DNA of 64,000 nucleotides from Phytophthora quininea (Eukaryota > Oomycota > Peronosporomycetes > Peronosporales > Peronosporaceae): positions 1 to 64,000 of the forward strand of contig JAAVTG010000525.1 in assembly GCA_011947345.1 (NCBI GenBank), given 5' to 3'. A program made the translations under genes and the position numbers. Positions 1 to 11,485 of this stretch are shown here, one piece after another. A model generated the notes under the pieces. That model saw nothing but the letters and a program-made list of their open reading frames with translations. It had not been told where the DNA came from and did no database searches. Within the stretch, counting starts at the first letter, position 1. The number at the start of each line of letters is the position of its first letter.

Positions 1-543
1 CGCTGCTCTGCCGAGGTGACGCGTGCGCCGCCTCGACCTCGACAGCCTCACACCATGCCTCCGCTGCGTTTGCCGGGCGAGGTCCTGAGTGGCATGCCTT
101 CGAGAGGCCACGCGCCAGGAGCGCATCGCGGCGGTGTCGGGCGTGCGACGCCAGCGCAGCTTCTGGCACAGCACCGCCGCCGAGCAGTCGCTGCCACGGT
201 TGGACCGGCGGCAGGAGACCATGGCCTCAGGTGGCGGTCACCATCGGCCCACCGCTGCCGCCGCCACTACCACCTCGCGAAGCTCACCGTCGTCGACGCC
301 GCCGAGTCCGCCAGCGACAGACCGCGCGTCGCTGTCGCTACCATCAGGCGTAGCCTATTGGCTGTAATAACCAACATCAATACACGCATTTTCAATTGGT
401 TAAACTGTTATATTGCGTATTGATACAAAAACGAAGGTAAAACGGGCAACAGCGTAACGTTCGGATAGGACCGTGATGACGATCGTGGTCGTTCCAGGTG
501 ATAGTCGTCCGTTGGTTCGCCGCCCGCGGAGAAGCCAAACGAC

Positions 544-1415
544 GAGGATATCATCTCTTCTCTGATTTTGTGCTTGCCGTTGGAGAGGGTCGACACGAAA
601 ACGTGATCTTGGCAATGACTACATCAAGATTCCAGCTGATATGCTGATCCCGAATCCTCCTGTAGAAGACGACGAGGACGAGGAAATAGCTCCAGGGCAA
701 TACCAAGGGTATGACCCGCATCATTGACGCAATGTATGCCGACGTTACCAATCCAGAGGTTGCAACGGATGAATATTTTGCCAGTCGGACGATTTTGACG
801 ACTACGAACGAGACGGTACGGAGAATCAACGAGGCAGTCGCAGCTCGACTTCCGGAGACAGCGCGAGTATTTGTGTGGACTCGGTGGAGGATGATGACGG
901 AACGTTTTTCGAGCAGGAGTTCCTCCACTCGGTGAACATGAACGGGATTCCACTCACAGACTATTGCTCAAGAAGGGTATCCCCATCATGATGATGAGAA
1001 ATCTGAACCCGGATCTTGGACTGTGCAATGGGACGCGTCTGCGAATCGTCGACTTGGAGGACCACGTCATCAGAGCAACAATTATGACTGGAGAACGAAC
1101 AGGCCAAGAAGTACTCACCCGAGAATTATGTTCGTGAGCGACGACGACAACTCCGATTTCCCTTCCGGCTACGACGAAAGCAGTTCCCCGTGCAACCAGC
1201 ATTCGCCATGACGATTAACAAGGCCCAAGGTCAGACGGTGTTAAACTTGGGGCTGTACTTGGCTTCCCGTGCTTTTCGCATGGCCAGTTGTATGTGGCGT
1301 TGTCTCGCGTGACGTCCCGAAGCAAGTTCAAGGCATTGATTGAGTATCCAGAGTTCGTAGACCGGACGGAGGAGTGTACACGAGAAACATCGTGTACACG
1401 CAGATTTTCGATTAG
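544..1415 (+). pseudogene. Helitron helicase C-terminus, unit 1
   Basis: A frame-broken remnant of the C-terminal region of a Helitron PIF1-like helicase. Recognisable pieces are the NETVRRINEAV segment, the PAFAMTINKAQGQT motif, and GQLYVALSRVTS (helicase motif VI) before a stop at 1413-1415. At least three frame changes separate these pieces, so no functional protein is expected. Confidence 0.7.
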
Positions 1416-1643
1416 GAGTCGAGGTGCATTTCTAGGCTAGATGTAGTAGCTTGCCACTGCGAACTAGAGCCTAGCTTTATGTTGGACAAATGGCACTTGG
1501 CAATTTTCATGTGTTTTATAGAATATTTTATACGCCTGTATGTTTTAGATTGCACTACTTAGTAATTCGTGTAAAAGCTAAATCATCCCGCCGGAGCGTA
1601 GCGGAGGCGGGCGGTCCACACAGCTGCATCCAACCATAATCCA

Positions 1644-1668
1644 CCGCCGCGCGGCGGCGCTCGGCTAG
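1644..1668 (+). repeat. Helitron 3' terminus, unit 1
   Basis: Palindrome CCGCCGC/GCGGCGG without a loop, 7-nt spacer CGCTCGG, then CTAG. The T at 1669 belongs to the 5' TC of the next unit. Confidence 0.85.
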
Positions 1669-1851
1669 TCTTAGACAACTACAAGAGACTTGCTGTCTGT
1701 CCGTTTGTCTGTCAGTCGGTCGGTCCGTCGCCGAGTTTCGATGGACAAGATCCGGCGCTGCCATTGGCTGCCGAGCGCAGCGACGGCGGCGCCCATTCGC
1801 GAAAAGAGTTTCGGCCAATCGCTGCCGAGCGGAGCGAAGGCGGCCCGAGAA

Positions 1852-1923
1852 GGTGGACCACACCAATTCGTACTTTACTGGAATAGTAGGGTGGTCCACA
1901 CCAATAGTAGGGTGGTCCACACC
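1852..1923 (+). repeat. Helitron subterminal 13-bp repeats
   Basis: Three direct copies of GGTGGWCCACACC lie at 1852-1864, 1890-1902 and 1911-1923, about 185-255 bp inside the 5' end of unit 2. Unit 3 has the same arrangement. A related motif (GCGGTCCACACA) lies near the 3' end. They could be protein-binding or promoter sites; that is inference. Confidence 0.6.
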
Positions 1924-2569
1924 AAACGTACTTAATGAAGAGGTCGATAGTAGCCCCCCCTCCTCCCCCTCAACCAACACCAAAGCCAAACGCGATGGAG
2001 CGTGGGAACGTTACCTGCGCTCGCTGCTCTGCCGAGGTGACGCGTGCGCCGCTCGACCTCGACAGCCTCGCCACCAATGCCTCCGCTGCGTTTGCTGCGA
2101 GGAGCTCCTCGAGTGGCATGCCTTCGAGAGGCCACGCGCCAGGAGCGCATCGCGGCGGTGTCGGGCGTGCGACGGCCAGCGCAGCTTCTGGCACAGCACC
2201 GCCGAGCAGTCGCTGCCACGGTTGGACCGGCGGCAGGAGACCATGGCCTAGGTGGCGGTCACCATCGGCCCACCGCCGCTGCCGCCGCCACTACCACCTC
2301 GCGAAGCTCGCCACCGTCGTCGACGCCGCCGAGTCCGCCAGCGACAGACCGCGCGTCGCTGTCGCTACCATCAGGCGTAGCCTATTGGCTGTAAATAACC
2401 AACATCAATACACGCATTTTCAATTGTTAAATTTGTGTTATATTGCGTATTGATACAAAAACGAAGGTAAAACGGGCAACAGCGTAACGTTCGGATAGGA
2501 CCGATGACGATCGTGGTCGTTCCAGGTGATAGTCGTCCGTTGGCCCGCCCGCGCGAGAAGCCAAACGAC

Positions 2570-3449
2570 GAGGATATCATCTCTCTCTGATTTTGTGCTT
2601 GCCGTTGGAGAGGGTCGGCACGAAAAACGTGCGGATCTTGGCAATGACTACATCAAGATTCCAGCTGATATGCTGATCCCGAATCCTCCTGTAGAAGACG
2701 ACGAGGACGAGGAAATAGCTCCAGGGGCAATACCAAGGGTATGACCCGCATCATTGACGCAATGTATGCCGACGTTACCAATCCAGAGGTTGCAACGGAT
2801 GAATATTTTGCCAGTCGGACGATTTTGACGACTACGAACGAGACGGTACGGAGAATCAACGAGGCAGTCGCAGCTCGACTTCCGGAGACAGCGCGAGTAT
2901 TTGTCGGTGGACTCGGTGGAGGATGATGACGGAACGTTTTTCGAGCAGGAGTTCCTCCACTCGGTGAACATGAACGGGATTCCACCTCACAGACTATTGC
3001 TCAAGAAGGGTATCCCCATCATGATGATGAGAAATCTGAACCCGGATCTTGGACTGTGCAACGGACGCGTCTGCGAATCGTCGACTTGGAGGACCACGTC
3101 ATCAGAGCAACAATTATGACTGGAGAACGAACAGGCCAAGAAGTACTCACCCCGAGAATTATGTTCGTGAGCGACGACGACAACTCCGATTTCCCCTTCC
3201 GGCTACGACGAAAGCAGTTCCCCGTGCAACCAGCATTCGCCATGACGATTAACAAGGCCCAAGGTCAGACGGTGTTAAACTTGGGGCTGTACTTGGCTTC
3301 CCGTGCTTTTCGCATGGCCAGTTGTATGTGGCGTTGTCTCGCGTGACGTCCCGAAGCAAGTTCAAGGCATTGATTGAGTATCCAGAGTTCGTAGACCGGA
3401 CGGAGGAGTGTACACGAGAAACATCGTGTACACGCAGATTTTCGATTAG
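2570..3449 (+). pseudogene. Helitron helicase C-terminus, unit 2
   Basis: The same remnant as in unit 1, with the stop at 3447-3449. Pieces readable in different frames include SDFVLAVGEG, IPADMLIPNP, NETVRRINEAV, MTINKAQGQT and GQLYVALSRVTS. Multiple small indels break the frame. The frame change just before GQLYVALSR is shared by all three units and so predates array formation. Confidence 0.72.
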
Positions 3450-3677
3450 GAGTCGAGGTGCATTTCTAGGCTAGATGTAGTAGCTTGCCACTGCGAACTA
3501 GAGCCTAGCTTTATGTTGGACAAATGGCACTTGGCAATTTTCATGTGTTTTATAGAATATTTTATACGCCTGTATGTTTTAGATTGCACTACTTAGTAAT
3601 TCGTGTAAAAGCTAAATCATCCCGCCGGAGCGTAGCGGAGGCGGGCGGTCCACACAGCTGCATCCAACCATAATCCA

Positions 3678-3705
3678 CCGCCGCGTAGCGGCGGCGCTCG
3701 GCTAG
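3678..3705 (+). repeat. Helitron 3' terminus, unit 2
   Basis: A 7-bp GC stem with a GTA loop, spacer CGCTCGG and terminal CTAG. This is the rolling-circle termination signal expected for Helitrons, and it is followed directly by the TC start of unit 3. Confidence 0.88.
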
Positions 3706-4031
3706 TCTTAGACAACTACTAGAGACTTGCTGTCTGTCCGTTTGTCTGTCAGTCGGTCGGTCCGTCGCCGAGTTTCGATGGACAAGATCCGGCGCTGCCA
3801 TTGGCTGCCGAGCGCCAGCGACGGCGGCGCCCATTCGCCAAAAAGAGTTTCGGCCAATCGCTGCCGAGCGGAGCGAAGGCGGCCCGAGAAAGTGGACCAC
3901 ACCAATTCGTACTTTACTGGAATAGTAGGGTGGTCCACACCAATAGTAGGGTGGTCCACACCAAACGTACTTAATGAAGAGGTCGATAGTCCCCCCCCTC
4001 CTCCCCTCAACCAACATCAAAGCCAAACGCG

Positions 4032-4419
4032 ATGGAGCGTGGGAACGTTACCTGCGCTCGCTGCTCTGCCGAGGTCACGTGCGCCGCTCGACCTCGACGG
4101 CCTGGGCCACCAGTGCCTCCGCTGCGTTTGCTGCGAGGAGCTCCTCGAGTGGGATGCCTTTGAGAGGCCACGCGCCAGGAGCGCATCGCGGCGGTGTCGG
4201 GCGTGCGACGGCCAGCGCCGCTTCTGGCACAGCACCGCCGCCGAGCAGCCGCTGCCACGGTTGGACCGGCGGCAGGAGACCATGGCCCTGGTGGCAGTCA
4301 CCATCGGCCCACCGCCGCTGCCGCCGCCACTACCACCTCGCGAAGCTCGCCACCGTCGTCGACGCCGCCGAGTCCGCCAGCGACAGATCGCGCGTCGCCG
4401 TCGCTACCACCAGGCGTAG
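4032..4419 (+). pseudogene. Cys-rich N-terminal ORF of the Helitron (broken)
   Basis: An ATG at 4032 opens with MERGNVTCARCSAEV. After a frame change the sequence continues as QCLRCVCCEELLEWDAFERP and then CRACDGQRRFW. The CxxC, CxxCxCC and CxxC clusters suggest a zinc-binding N-terminal module, plausibly the start of the original Helitron protein. Equivalents in unit 2 (ATG at 1995) and unit 1 (start outside the window) are also broken. I infer zinc binding only from Cys spacing; the family is not identified. Confidence 0.45.
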
Positions 4420-4611
4420 CCTATTGGCTGTAAATAACCAACATCAATACACGCATTTTCAATTGGGTTAAATTTGTGTCATATTGTGAATTGATCCAAA
4501 AACAGTGGTAGAACGGCAACAGCGTAAAGTTCGGATAGGACCGTGATGACGATCGTGGTCTTTCCAGGTGATAGTCGTCCGTTGGCCCACCCGCGCGAGA
4601 AGCCAAGCGAT

Positions 4612-5494
4612 GAGGATATCCTCTCCTTCTCTGATTTTGTGCTTGCTGTTGGAGAGGGTCGGCACGAAAACGTGCTGACCTTGGCAATGACTACATCAAG
4701 ATTCCTGCTGATATGCTGATCCCGAATCCTGTAGAAGACGACGAGGACGAGGAAATAGCTCCAGGGGCAATACCAAGGGGTATGACCCGCATCATTGACG
4801 CAATGTATGCCGACGTTGCGAATCCGGAGGTTGCGACGGATGAATATTTTGCCAGCCGGACGATTTTGACGACTACGAATGAGACGGTACGGAGAATCAA
4901 CGAGGCAGTCGCAGCTCGACTTCCGGAGACAGCGCGGGAGTGTTTGTCGGTGGACTTGGTGGAGGATGATGACGGAACGTTTTTCGAGCAGGAGTTCCTC
5001 CACTCGGTGAACGTGAACGGGATTCCACCTCACAGACTACTGCTCAAGAAGGGCATCCCCACCATGATGATGAGAAATCTGAACCCGGATCTTGGACTAT
5101 GCAACGGAACGCGTCTGCGAATCGTCGACTTGAAGGACCACGTCATTAGAGCAACAATTATGACTGGAGAACGAACAAGCCAAGAAGTACTCATCCCGAG
5201 AATAATGTTCGTGAGCGGCGACGACAACTCCGACTTCCCCTTTCGGCTACGACGAAAGCAGTTCCCCGTGCAACCAGCATTCGCCATGACGATTAACAAG
5301 GCCCAAGGTCAGACGGTGTTAAACTTGGGGCTGTACTTGGCTTCCCGTGCTTTTCACATGGCCAGTTGTATGTGGCGTTGTCTCGCGTGACATCCCGAAG
5401 CAAGTTCAAGGCGTTGATTGAGTATCCAGAGTTCGTAGACCCGGACGAAGGAGTGTACACAAGAAACATCGTGTACACGCAGATTTTCGATTAG
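4612..5494 (+). pseudogene. Helitron helicase C-terminus, unit 3
   Basis: The best-preserved copy. An open stretch at 4713-5390 (225 codons) reads through the 2B/SH3-like part (RNLNPDLGLCNGTRLRI) and the motif FAMTINKAQGQT, as in Helitron and PIF1 helicases. A one-base frame change then separates it from GQLYVALSRVTS (motif VI) and the C-terminal end, with the stop at 5492-5494. The N-terminal ATPase motifs (Walker A and B) are absent, so the product cannot be an active helicase. It is the 3' relic of a larger Rep-Hel gene. Confidence 0.78.
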
Positions 5495-5711
5495 GAGTCG
5501 AGGTGCATTTCTAGGCTAGATGTAGTAGTTTGCCACTACGAACTAGAACCTAGCTTTATGTTGGACAAATGACACTTGGCAGCTTTCATGAAACATTTTA
5601 TTCGCCTGTATTATTTAGATTGCACTACTTAGTAATTGTAAAAAGCTAAATCATCCCGCCGGAGCGTAGCAGAGGCGGGTGGTCCACACAGCTGCATCCA
5701 ACCATAACCCA

Positions 5712-5739
5712 CCGCCGCGTAGCGGCGGCGCTCGGCTAG
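5712..5739 (+). repeat. Helitron 3' terminus, unit 3 (array end)
   Basis: The same 7-bp stem, GTA loop, spacer and CTAG as in unit 2. It is followed by TCGGGTATCG, which is unrelated to the 5' end of the element and marks the array/host boundary. Confidence 0.88.
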
Positions 5740-6166
5740 TCGGGTATCGATGCAGGAGCGGAGTCTAGCAGATCTGCGTCCTGCTGGTCAAATCCGACAC
5801 GCTTGGAAAGCTCGCTCGCAATAGAAGCGCGGGGTTTTCACCAGTATCCCCATCGCCTGTGCACACGCCAAGCGTGACTGGGGCTGCCGTGGCAACATGC
5901 TAGACCAATCGCCTGGACGGCCTTGAAGACGTCACGACAATGGTCCATTGTCCATTTCCAACCGGCTATGTCCACCTGCAGAGGAAGGTGATAAAGTGTC
6001 TTCTTGGATGAGTGTTCCTCGCTCAGATGGAATGGATCGTCGCCTGCTGTAACTGGTCTCGGTTCTTCGCGATGCCGAGCGCCTCGAAAATAGTGGTGGC
6101 CGGTGACGTTGGTTTCATACACATTAATGCGAGCTTCGCTCTTTGAGTTGACTGGGGCAATTCATC
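5740..6166. other. Intergenic flank of Helitron array
   Basis: Non-repetitive DNA between the array and the first membrane-protein gene. The only long frame is on the minus strand at 5838-6122 and resembles no known family. I see no motif that supports a gene here. Confidence 0.5.
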
Positions 6167-7872
6167 ATGAGGGACGTGCAAACCGTGCGCATGAGTGCTC
6201 TTGCTAGTGGGCCGCAGTTGGCCGATGGGCCGACGGGGTTCGTCATGTCGGCTAGTAGACTGCTCTTCATCGTGTGGATGAGCGTGGGGCTGGCACCGCT
6301 ACTTCTCCAGGCTCGCAGCTTCGTCCGCTTCGTCACACCGCACAAAATATCGAGAAGTGTATTGCCGCCAGCCGAAGCGAACCGAGAGACCGTCGACCTG
6401 TTCGAGTTCTGCCCCGTTGAAGGTTTATTTATCGCTGGCATCTGGTGGAACGCGACGCCGCTGTATTACCACGTGGTTGAGAATGGAAGGCTCTGTCACT
6501 TCGTCGTCCCTCAATACAACATCCACGGCAACTACTACGTGGGGAACGACAAGACTGCTGCATCAATTACGACCCCAGACAGTTGTGAGGACCAAAGCTA
6601 CCCGTTCGAACACTATTTCTACCATGGCAGTATTGGGTATTACTCCTTCTACGAGGAAGCCAAGGGCACGTTCTGTGCCAACGATAACACGTCGTACGTC
6701 ACGGTGAAAGGGCTTGGAACGTACGATATCAACGGAGGACCGCTCGCTGCTGACCGAGGTTGCACGGACTACCGGAATTCGTATTGGTACGGCATCGCGG
6801 GGTCGATTTGGATCGCGTATCGCTCGTTAATGCTGCGAAGAAGCTTCATTTCGTGCAAACGATACGGCAGGAGATGTGACCGGATGCACGAGAGCATTCG
6901 ACTGAAAGACGCGGTGATCTATGTTCAAGAAACCATGCGGATATCGTCCTACGACGCCAGGAACTACCACCGAGCAGCAGTGCTCTACTTGCTCGTCGAA
7001 GGAGTCATGAGCGACCTCTTTTTACTGATTGCACAGGAAGGAGTCATCGGTAGGCTGCAGTACATTTCGCTGGGCTATAACTTGTCTGGAGTCATGTCGA
7101 TGCTCTTCGAGATGGTCGAGTCCATGCACTGGTTCGGAGAGAGACCCGCTGTCTCATCAAGCGGCTTTTGTTCAACTACGAGACCATGTTGATTGGCGAG
7201 TCGATATGCTCTGCAGCGATGCAGCATTATCTGACGTCACTCAACCGATCGAAAGGTTTTAAACACTCCAACCCGGCGGCATTAGCTGTGTCCCATTACG
7301 TATGGAGTTTAGTGGGCCACGGCGTAATTGTGTTAGGCTGCGTGCTGGTTCTAGTTTCCACTCGATCGCTCGGTGCAATCGGGTACATGCGGTGGAGATA
7401 TGGCTGTTTCGCAGTATTGGCAGCTCCATGTTGTGTGGATACAACACTGGGGATCCGAGGCAAATTAATGGTTCTTGGTGGATACTGCTGGGAGAATGAC
7501 AAGTTATACTACAAGGTGTCGACGCTGAAAGGTTTTGGGATGATGAAGATCGTAGAGAAAGACGGACTCGAGTACATGGTTCTGCACAAAGTGTACTGGG
7601 TTGCCGTCCCGCGTTTCGACTTATTTGTGATTGGGTCCGTGCATGGGAGGCGAGTGCAGCCGTGTCCAGAGAGACTGTGCTCTGGCAGTATGAGCATGTT
7701 TACACATAGCTTGGGTGGTCCTATTGCTCCGTCGGGATCCTGTCGGTGGGTGAATAAACCTTTCAACAACCGAGTTGGTCTCGTTCCGACGGTATTTAAA
7801 GTGGGGAACCCTCGCGCCACTGCCATCGTGGAGCTGCGGGGTTCTAGTGCACTGCAACTGCATCCGTCATGA
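6167..7872 (+). CDS. Oomycete polytopic membrane protein, family member A
   Basis: Function unknown. From ATG 6167 the protein has an N-terminal membrane segment (LLFIVWMSVGLAPLLLQ), the family motif FVTPHKIS, and a Cys-containing, aromatic-rich, probably extracytoplasmic region with the family signatures YNIHGNYYVG and YFYHGSIGYYSFYEE. Four or more further hydrophobic segments follow (for example LYLLVEGVMSDLFLLIAQ and YVWSLVGHGVIVLGCVL), then an APCCVDTT motif and a soluble C-terminal domain with GGYCWENDKLYY. A one-base frame change near 7140 splits the gene; aligned to intact relatives the frame resumes at RLLFNYETM. It is the first of three tandem co-directional paralogues, and its C-terminal tail differs from the others. 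Confidence 0.72.
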
Positions 7873-7992
7873 CAGTTCAAGCACGTCAAGTGCGTCGACT
7901 GTTCGCATCAATGGCGTTTCGTTCGCATTCCTGGGCGGTTGGTTTCAACTCGGAGTTATTCATGCCAATGGCATTCTATCCGGACGTGAATC

Positions 7993-9668
7993 ATGAAAGT
8001 GGAGGCTGCAGACGCACCAAAGCTTGTACAAAATGGTGTCTTGCACTTGTCAGGGAAGCAATTGTTGCTGCTAGCGTGGACGGTCCTGGGCGTATTCCCG
8101 TTCATCCTACAAGTGAGGAGCTTTGTGCATTTCGTGACTCCGCACAAGATCTCGCAACATCTCGTCGTGCCGACAGACGCTGTGCGCGAGATGACCGACC
8201 TGCAGACACGATGCCCTGCCAAAGAAATGTATGTTGCCAATGTCTATTGGAACGTGGCGGCGACGCATTACTATTCCGTGGACGACGGTCGACTGTGTCA
8301 CTTCGTGATTCCGCAGTACAATGTTCATGGGACGTACTTCCTTGGCAAACAGCACTCCGCGCCGTCCCCAAACACCCAAGTTGAATGTGCGAACGACAGC
8401 TTCCCGGTCGACTACTACTTTTACCACGGAAGCTTTGGCTACTACGCTTTCTACGAAGAAGGCGTTGGGTCCTACTGCGAGAAAGACTTGAGAAACTACG
8501 TCTTGATGACGGGATTGGGGACCTACGACATCAACGGTATTGCCTTGACAAAGGATCAGGGTCAACAGCATACCGTCACTCGTATTGGTACGGTGCGATT
8601 GGGGCGGCCTGGATCGCGATTCGAGCTTGTATGCTGCGGAGAAGCTTTATTTTGTGCCGTCGACATGCTACACGCTGCGTCCATATGCAGCATCGACTTC
8701 GACTAGTGGACGCCATGGTGTACGTCCAAGAAACCATGCGATTGTCTGCGCACAACGCTACCAACTTGCAGCGCTCGATCTTGCTGTACCTGCTTGTTGA
8801 AGGCGTCATGAGTGAGTTGTTTATGCTCATTGCATTGGAAGGGACTCTGGGACGACTGCAGTACATTTCGTTAGGCTACAACTTGTCTGGAATCATGTCG
8901 ATGTTGTTCGAGATGATCGAAGCGACTAAGTGTCTCCCAGAGATGACACGGTGCTTCTTCAAACGGTTACTGTTCAACCACGAGACCGTTTTAATTGGCG
9001 AGCTTATCTGTGCCGGTGCCATGCAGCACTACATGACTGCACTCAACAGGACGAGTCTCAAGGACTCCAGACCACGAGCAGATGAAGCCTCTTACTACGT
9101 GTGGAGTTTGGTGGGCCATTCCGCGATTGTTTGTGGCTGCGTCATCGTTCTCGTCTCTGTAAGGACATTGACTGCAGTCGCGTTTGTGCGGTACAGATTC
9201 GGGTCTTTTGCTGTTCTGACGGCGCCGTGCTGCGTTGACACGACGATGGGCGTACGCTGTAAATTAATCATGCTGGGAGGATACACGTACGACAACGGGA
9301 AGCTTTACTACCGACCGAGTACGTTGGCAACGTTTGGAATTCTCCGCTCCGTCGAGGAAGATGGATCCGAGTATATTGCCTTTTACAAGCTGAACTGGGC
9401 TGCTACTCCCAAGCGAGATCTAGTGGTAATCGGAAAGATCTATTGTTTACGGGTCAAACCATGCAAGGAACGACCGTGTGGAGGCATCGTCAGTACGTTC
9501 GGCACATTGCTCGGCGGGAGGATTGACGACCTTGAACGGCGAAGGTTTGCAATTAAAAAGTTGGTCCAAGCACGCTCGACGTGCTTGCTGTACGCTAGGA
9601 TGACAATACTTTTGATAATTAATGAGTGTAAGATACTTGAGAACGAATGCGAGTTTTATCACCAGTAA
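7993..9668 (+). CDS. Oomycete polytopic membrane protein, family member B
   Basis: The second tandem paralogue, starting at ATG 7993, 120 bp after member A. It shares the family order: N-terminal membrane segment, FVTPHKIS, YNVHGTYFLG, YFYHGSFGYYAFYEE, a multi-helix core (LLYLLVEGVMSELFMLIALE, LQYISLGYNLSG, YYVWSLVGHSAIV), APCCVDTT and GGYTYDNGKLYY. One frame change lies at about 8565-8590, between the ectodomain and the first core helix; the rest is open to 9668. The last 30 or so residues are a divergent tail. No enzyme motif is recognised. Conservation across at least five copies suggests a real function, possibly sensing or transport at a membrane (inference). Confidence 0.72.
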
Positions 9669-9760
9669 CCGACGCGATAACGTTGGTGGTTTCTAGTTTT
9701 GTCCAGCTTTCTCGTTAGTGGAACAAGCTCCATCTCAACAATACAAGCGACTTCGCAAGA

Positions 9761-11412
9761 ATGACAAGAGTGGTGCGGATCAACATCCAAGGAGAATCGT
9801 TTGGGCCAAGTTCGCAGGTAGCTGGTCCTCTCGGGGCCCAAGTATCGTCACGGAAACTATTACTTTTGGTGTGGGCGGTCATGGGCGTCTTACCGATGAC
9901 TCTGCAAATACGCAGCTACGCCAGATTCGTGAGTCCTCATAAAATCACTGCGAGTTTGGTGACACCCGTCGACGGTGTGCGAGAGACGGCAGATATCTGG
10001 ACCATTTGTCCCGTCAAGGAATGGTATGCGGCGGGAGTGTATTGGAACTTGTGTCCAACTCATTACTATCGAGCAGAACATGGCAGTCTTTGCCATTACG
10101 TGATCCCGCAGTACAACGTGCATGGGAACTATTTCGTAGGCAACAAGTCGACAACTCCGTTCCGGACAAGTCCTGCTCATTGTGCCAACAACAGCTATCC
10201 GTTCAAACATTTCTTCTACCATGGAAGTCTCGGGTATTATTCACTCTACGGGGAAGTGAAAGGAACGTATTGCCACAAGGACCGGATAGCGTACGTCCTC
10301 GTGAGTGGACTAGGAACGTATGATATTAACGGTCCTGCGTTGGCCAGGGATGGAGGCGGCGCCGGGTATCGACGATCGTATTGGAATGCTTTCACCGGCG
10401 CATTGTGGATTGCAGCTCGCTGTTGGCTTTTACGACGAAGTTTCGTCTTTTGCACTCGCTTTGCCAAGACAAGCGATCGTATTTGCAAGACGATGGGGCT
10501 GCAAGACGCTATGGTGTTTGTTCAAGAAAGTATGCGGCTTTCAGCTCACGGAGCGAATAACTATCAACGAATTGGTTTGGTCTATCTTCTTGCAGAAGGA
10601 TTGATGAGCGATTTGTTTCTCTTAACCACTCAAGAAGGACTGCTGGGAAGGATGCAGTGCATCTCGTTAGGATACAACTTGGCGGGCATCATGTCGATGC
10701 TATTTGAGATGATCGAGACGATGAACTGGCTGAATGAAAAGCACCGCTGCTTGTTCAGACGGATCCTATTCAACCACGAGACCGTTCTGGTCGGCGAGCT
10801 TATTTGTTCCGCGTTGATGCAGTACTTTATGTCGTCGCTCAACCGCTCGAGTTTGAAGCAGTGGAGACCCGTAGCAGAGGAAGTTTCGTACTATGTCATG
10901 AGTGTGGCAGGCCACGGGATTATCGTTGTGGGTTGCGTGTTTGTCATCGTCTCCGCAAGGATAATCGGCGCAGTAGGTTTTGTGGATGGAAATTCGGGAC
11001 TCTGAAGGTCTTGACAGCTCCATGTTGCGTCGACACAACTCTAGGAGTTCGTAGCAAGCTGATAGTCTTAGGCGGGTACGCATGGGACAATGGAAAGCTG
11101 TTATACGAGGTCAGCACGCTGCAGGCGTTTGGACTGATGAAAGTCACGGAAGAAGACGGTTGTGAATTCATCGCGCTTCACAAACTGCATTGGTTCGCCA
11201 TCCCAAGACACGACATCGCAGTGATAGGCACGTTATCGGGCTCAACAGTCAAACCTTGCGCTGAACGCTCTACTGACGGCGTCTTGAGTGTTTTTGGTCG
11301 CATGCTTGGTGGGAAAGTTAGCGAGCCTGGCGACTACAAGCAGGTTGCAGGTATGCTGTGCTTGTTTGTGTTGGCTCGGATGCCTGCTAATTGGTTTACG
11401 TGTGTTGTTTAA
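9761..11412 (+). CDS. Oomycete polytopic membrane protein, family member C
   Basis: The third tandem paralogue, with ATG at 9761. It carries FVSPHKIT (family FVTPHKIS), YNVHGNYFVG, FFYHGSLGYYSLYGE, the helical core (LVYLLAEGLMSDLFLLTTQE, YISLGYNLAGIMSMLFEMIE), APCCVDTT and GGYAWDNGKLLYE. A single frame change near 10980, just before LKVLTAPCC, divides it into two open stretches (9761-11005 and a second ending at 11412). Full length would be about 550 residues, like the open minus-strand copies. Function unknown. Confidence 0.72.
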
Positions 11413-11485
11413 TCTAGTGAATCCACAGCTCCCCAGGTTGAGTAGATAACATGAGAACAAGCACATATCTATCACCTGTCAGCAG

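Larger units (their letters stand above)
1..1668 (+). mobile_element. Helitron, partial unit 1 of tandem array
   Basis: This is the first, 5'-truncated unit of a head-to-tail array; its left end lies outside the window. It ends with a canonical Helitron 3' terminus: a GC palindrome (CCGCCGC at 1644-1650 directly followed by GCGGCGG), a 7-nt spacer, then CTAG at 1665-1668. The next base is T, and the next unit begins there. Compared with units 2 and 3 the 3-nt hairpin loop GTA is missing. It carries a decayed PIF1-type helicase C-terminal segment (about 544-1415) with several frame changes. No Rep/HUH endonuclease segment is visible, so the unit looks non-autonomous. Confidence 0.85.
1669..3705 (+). 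mobile_element. Helitron, complete unit 2 (2037 bp)
   Basis: This unit starts with TC (TCTTAGACAAC) immediately after the CTAG of unit 1. It ends with hairpin CCGCCGC-GTA-GCGGCGG (3678-3694), a 7-nt spacer and CTAG (3702-3705). These are the hallmarks of a canonical Helitron: 5' TC, a subterminal 3' hairpin, and 3' CTRR inserted before T. The interior holds a start region for a small Cys-rich protein (ATG at 1995) and the C-terminal part of a PIF1-like helicase (about 2570-3449). The Rep domain and most of the helicase are absent, so it is an internally deleted, non-autonomous derivative. Confidence 0.88.
3706..5739 (+). mobile_element. Helitron, complete unit 3 (2034 bp)
   Basis: This unit begins TCTTAGACAAC directly after the CTAG of unit 2. 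It ends at 5736-5739 (CTAG) after hairpin CCGCCGC-GTA-GCGGCGG (5712-5728) and the same 7-nt spacer. Flanking non-Helitron DNA starts with T at 5740, as expected for insertion between A and T. It is the best-preserved unit: its helicase segment stays open over 4713-5390. Substitutions and small indels separate it from unit 2, so the array is not brand new. Confidence 0.88.

Noticed and set aside
5838..6122. A minus-strand 94-codon ORF next to the Helitron array
   Set aside because: No recognisable motif or context. Its length is expected by chance in GC-rich DNA.
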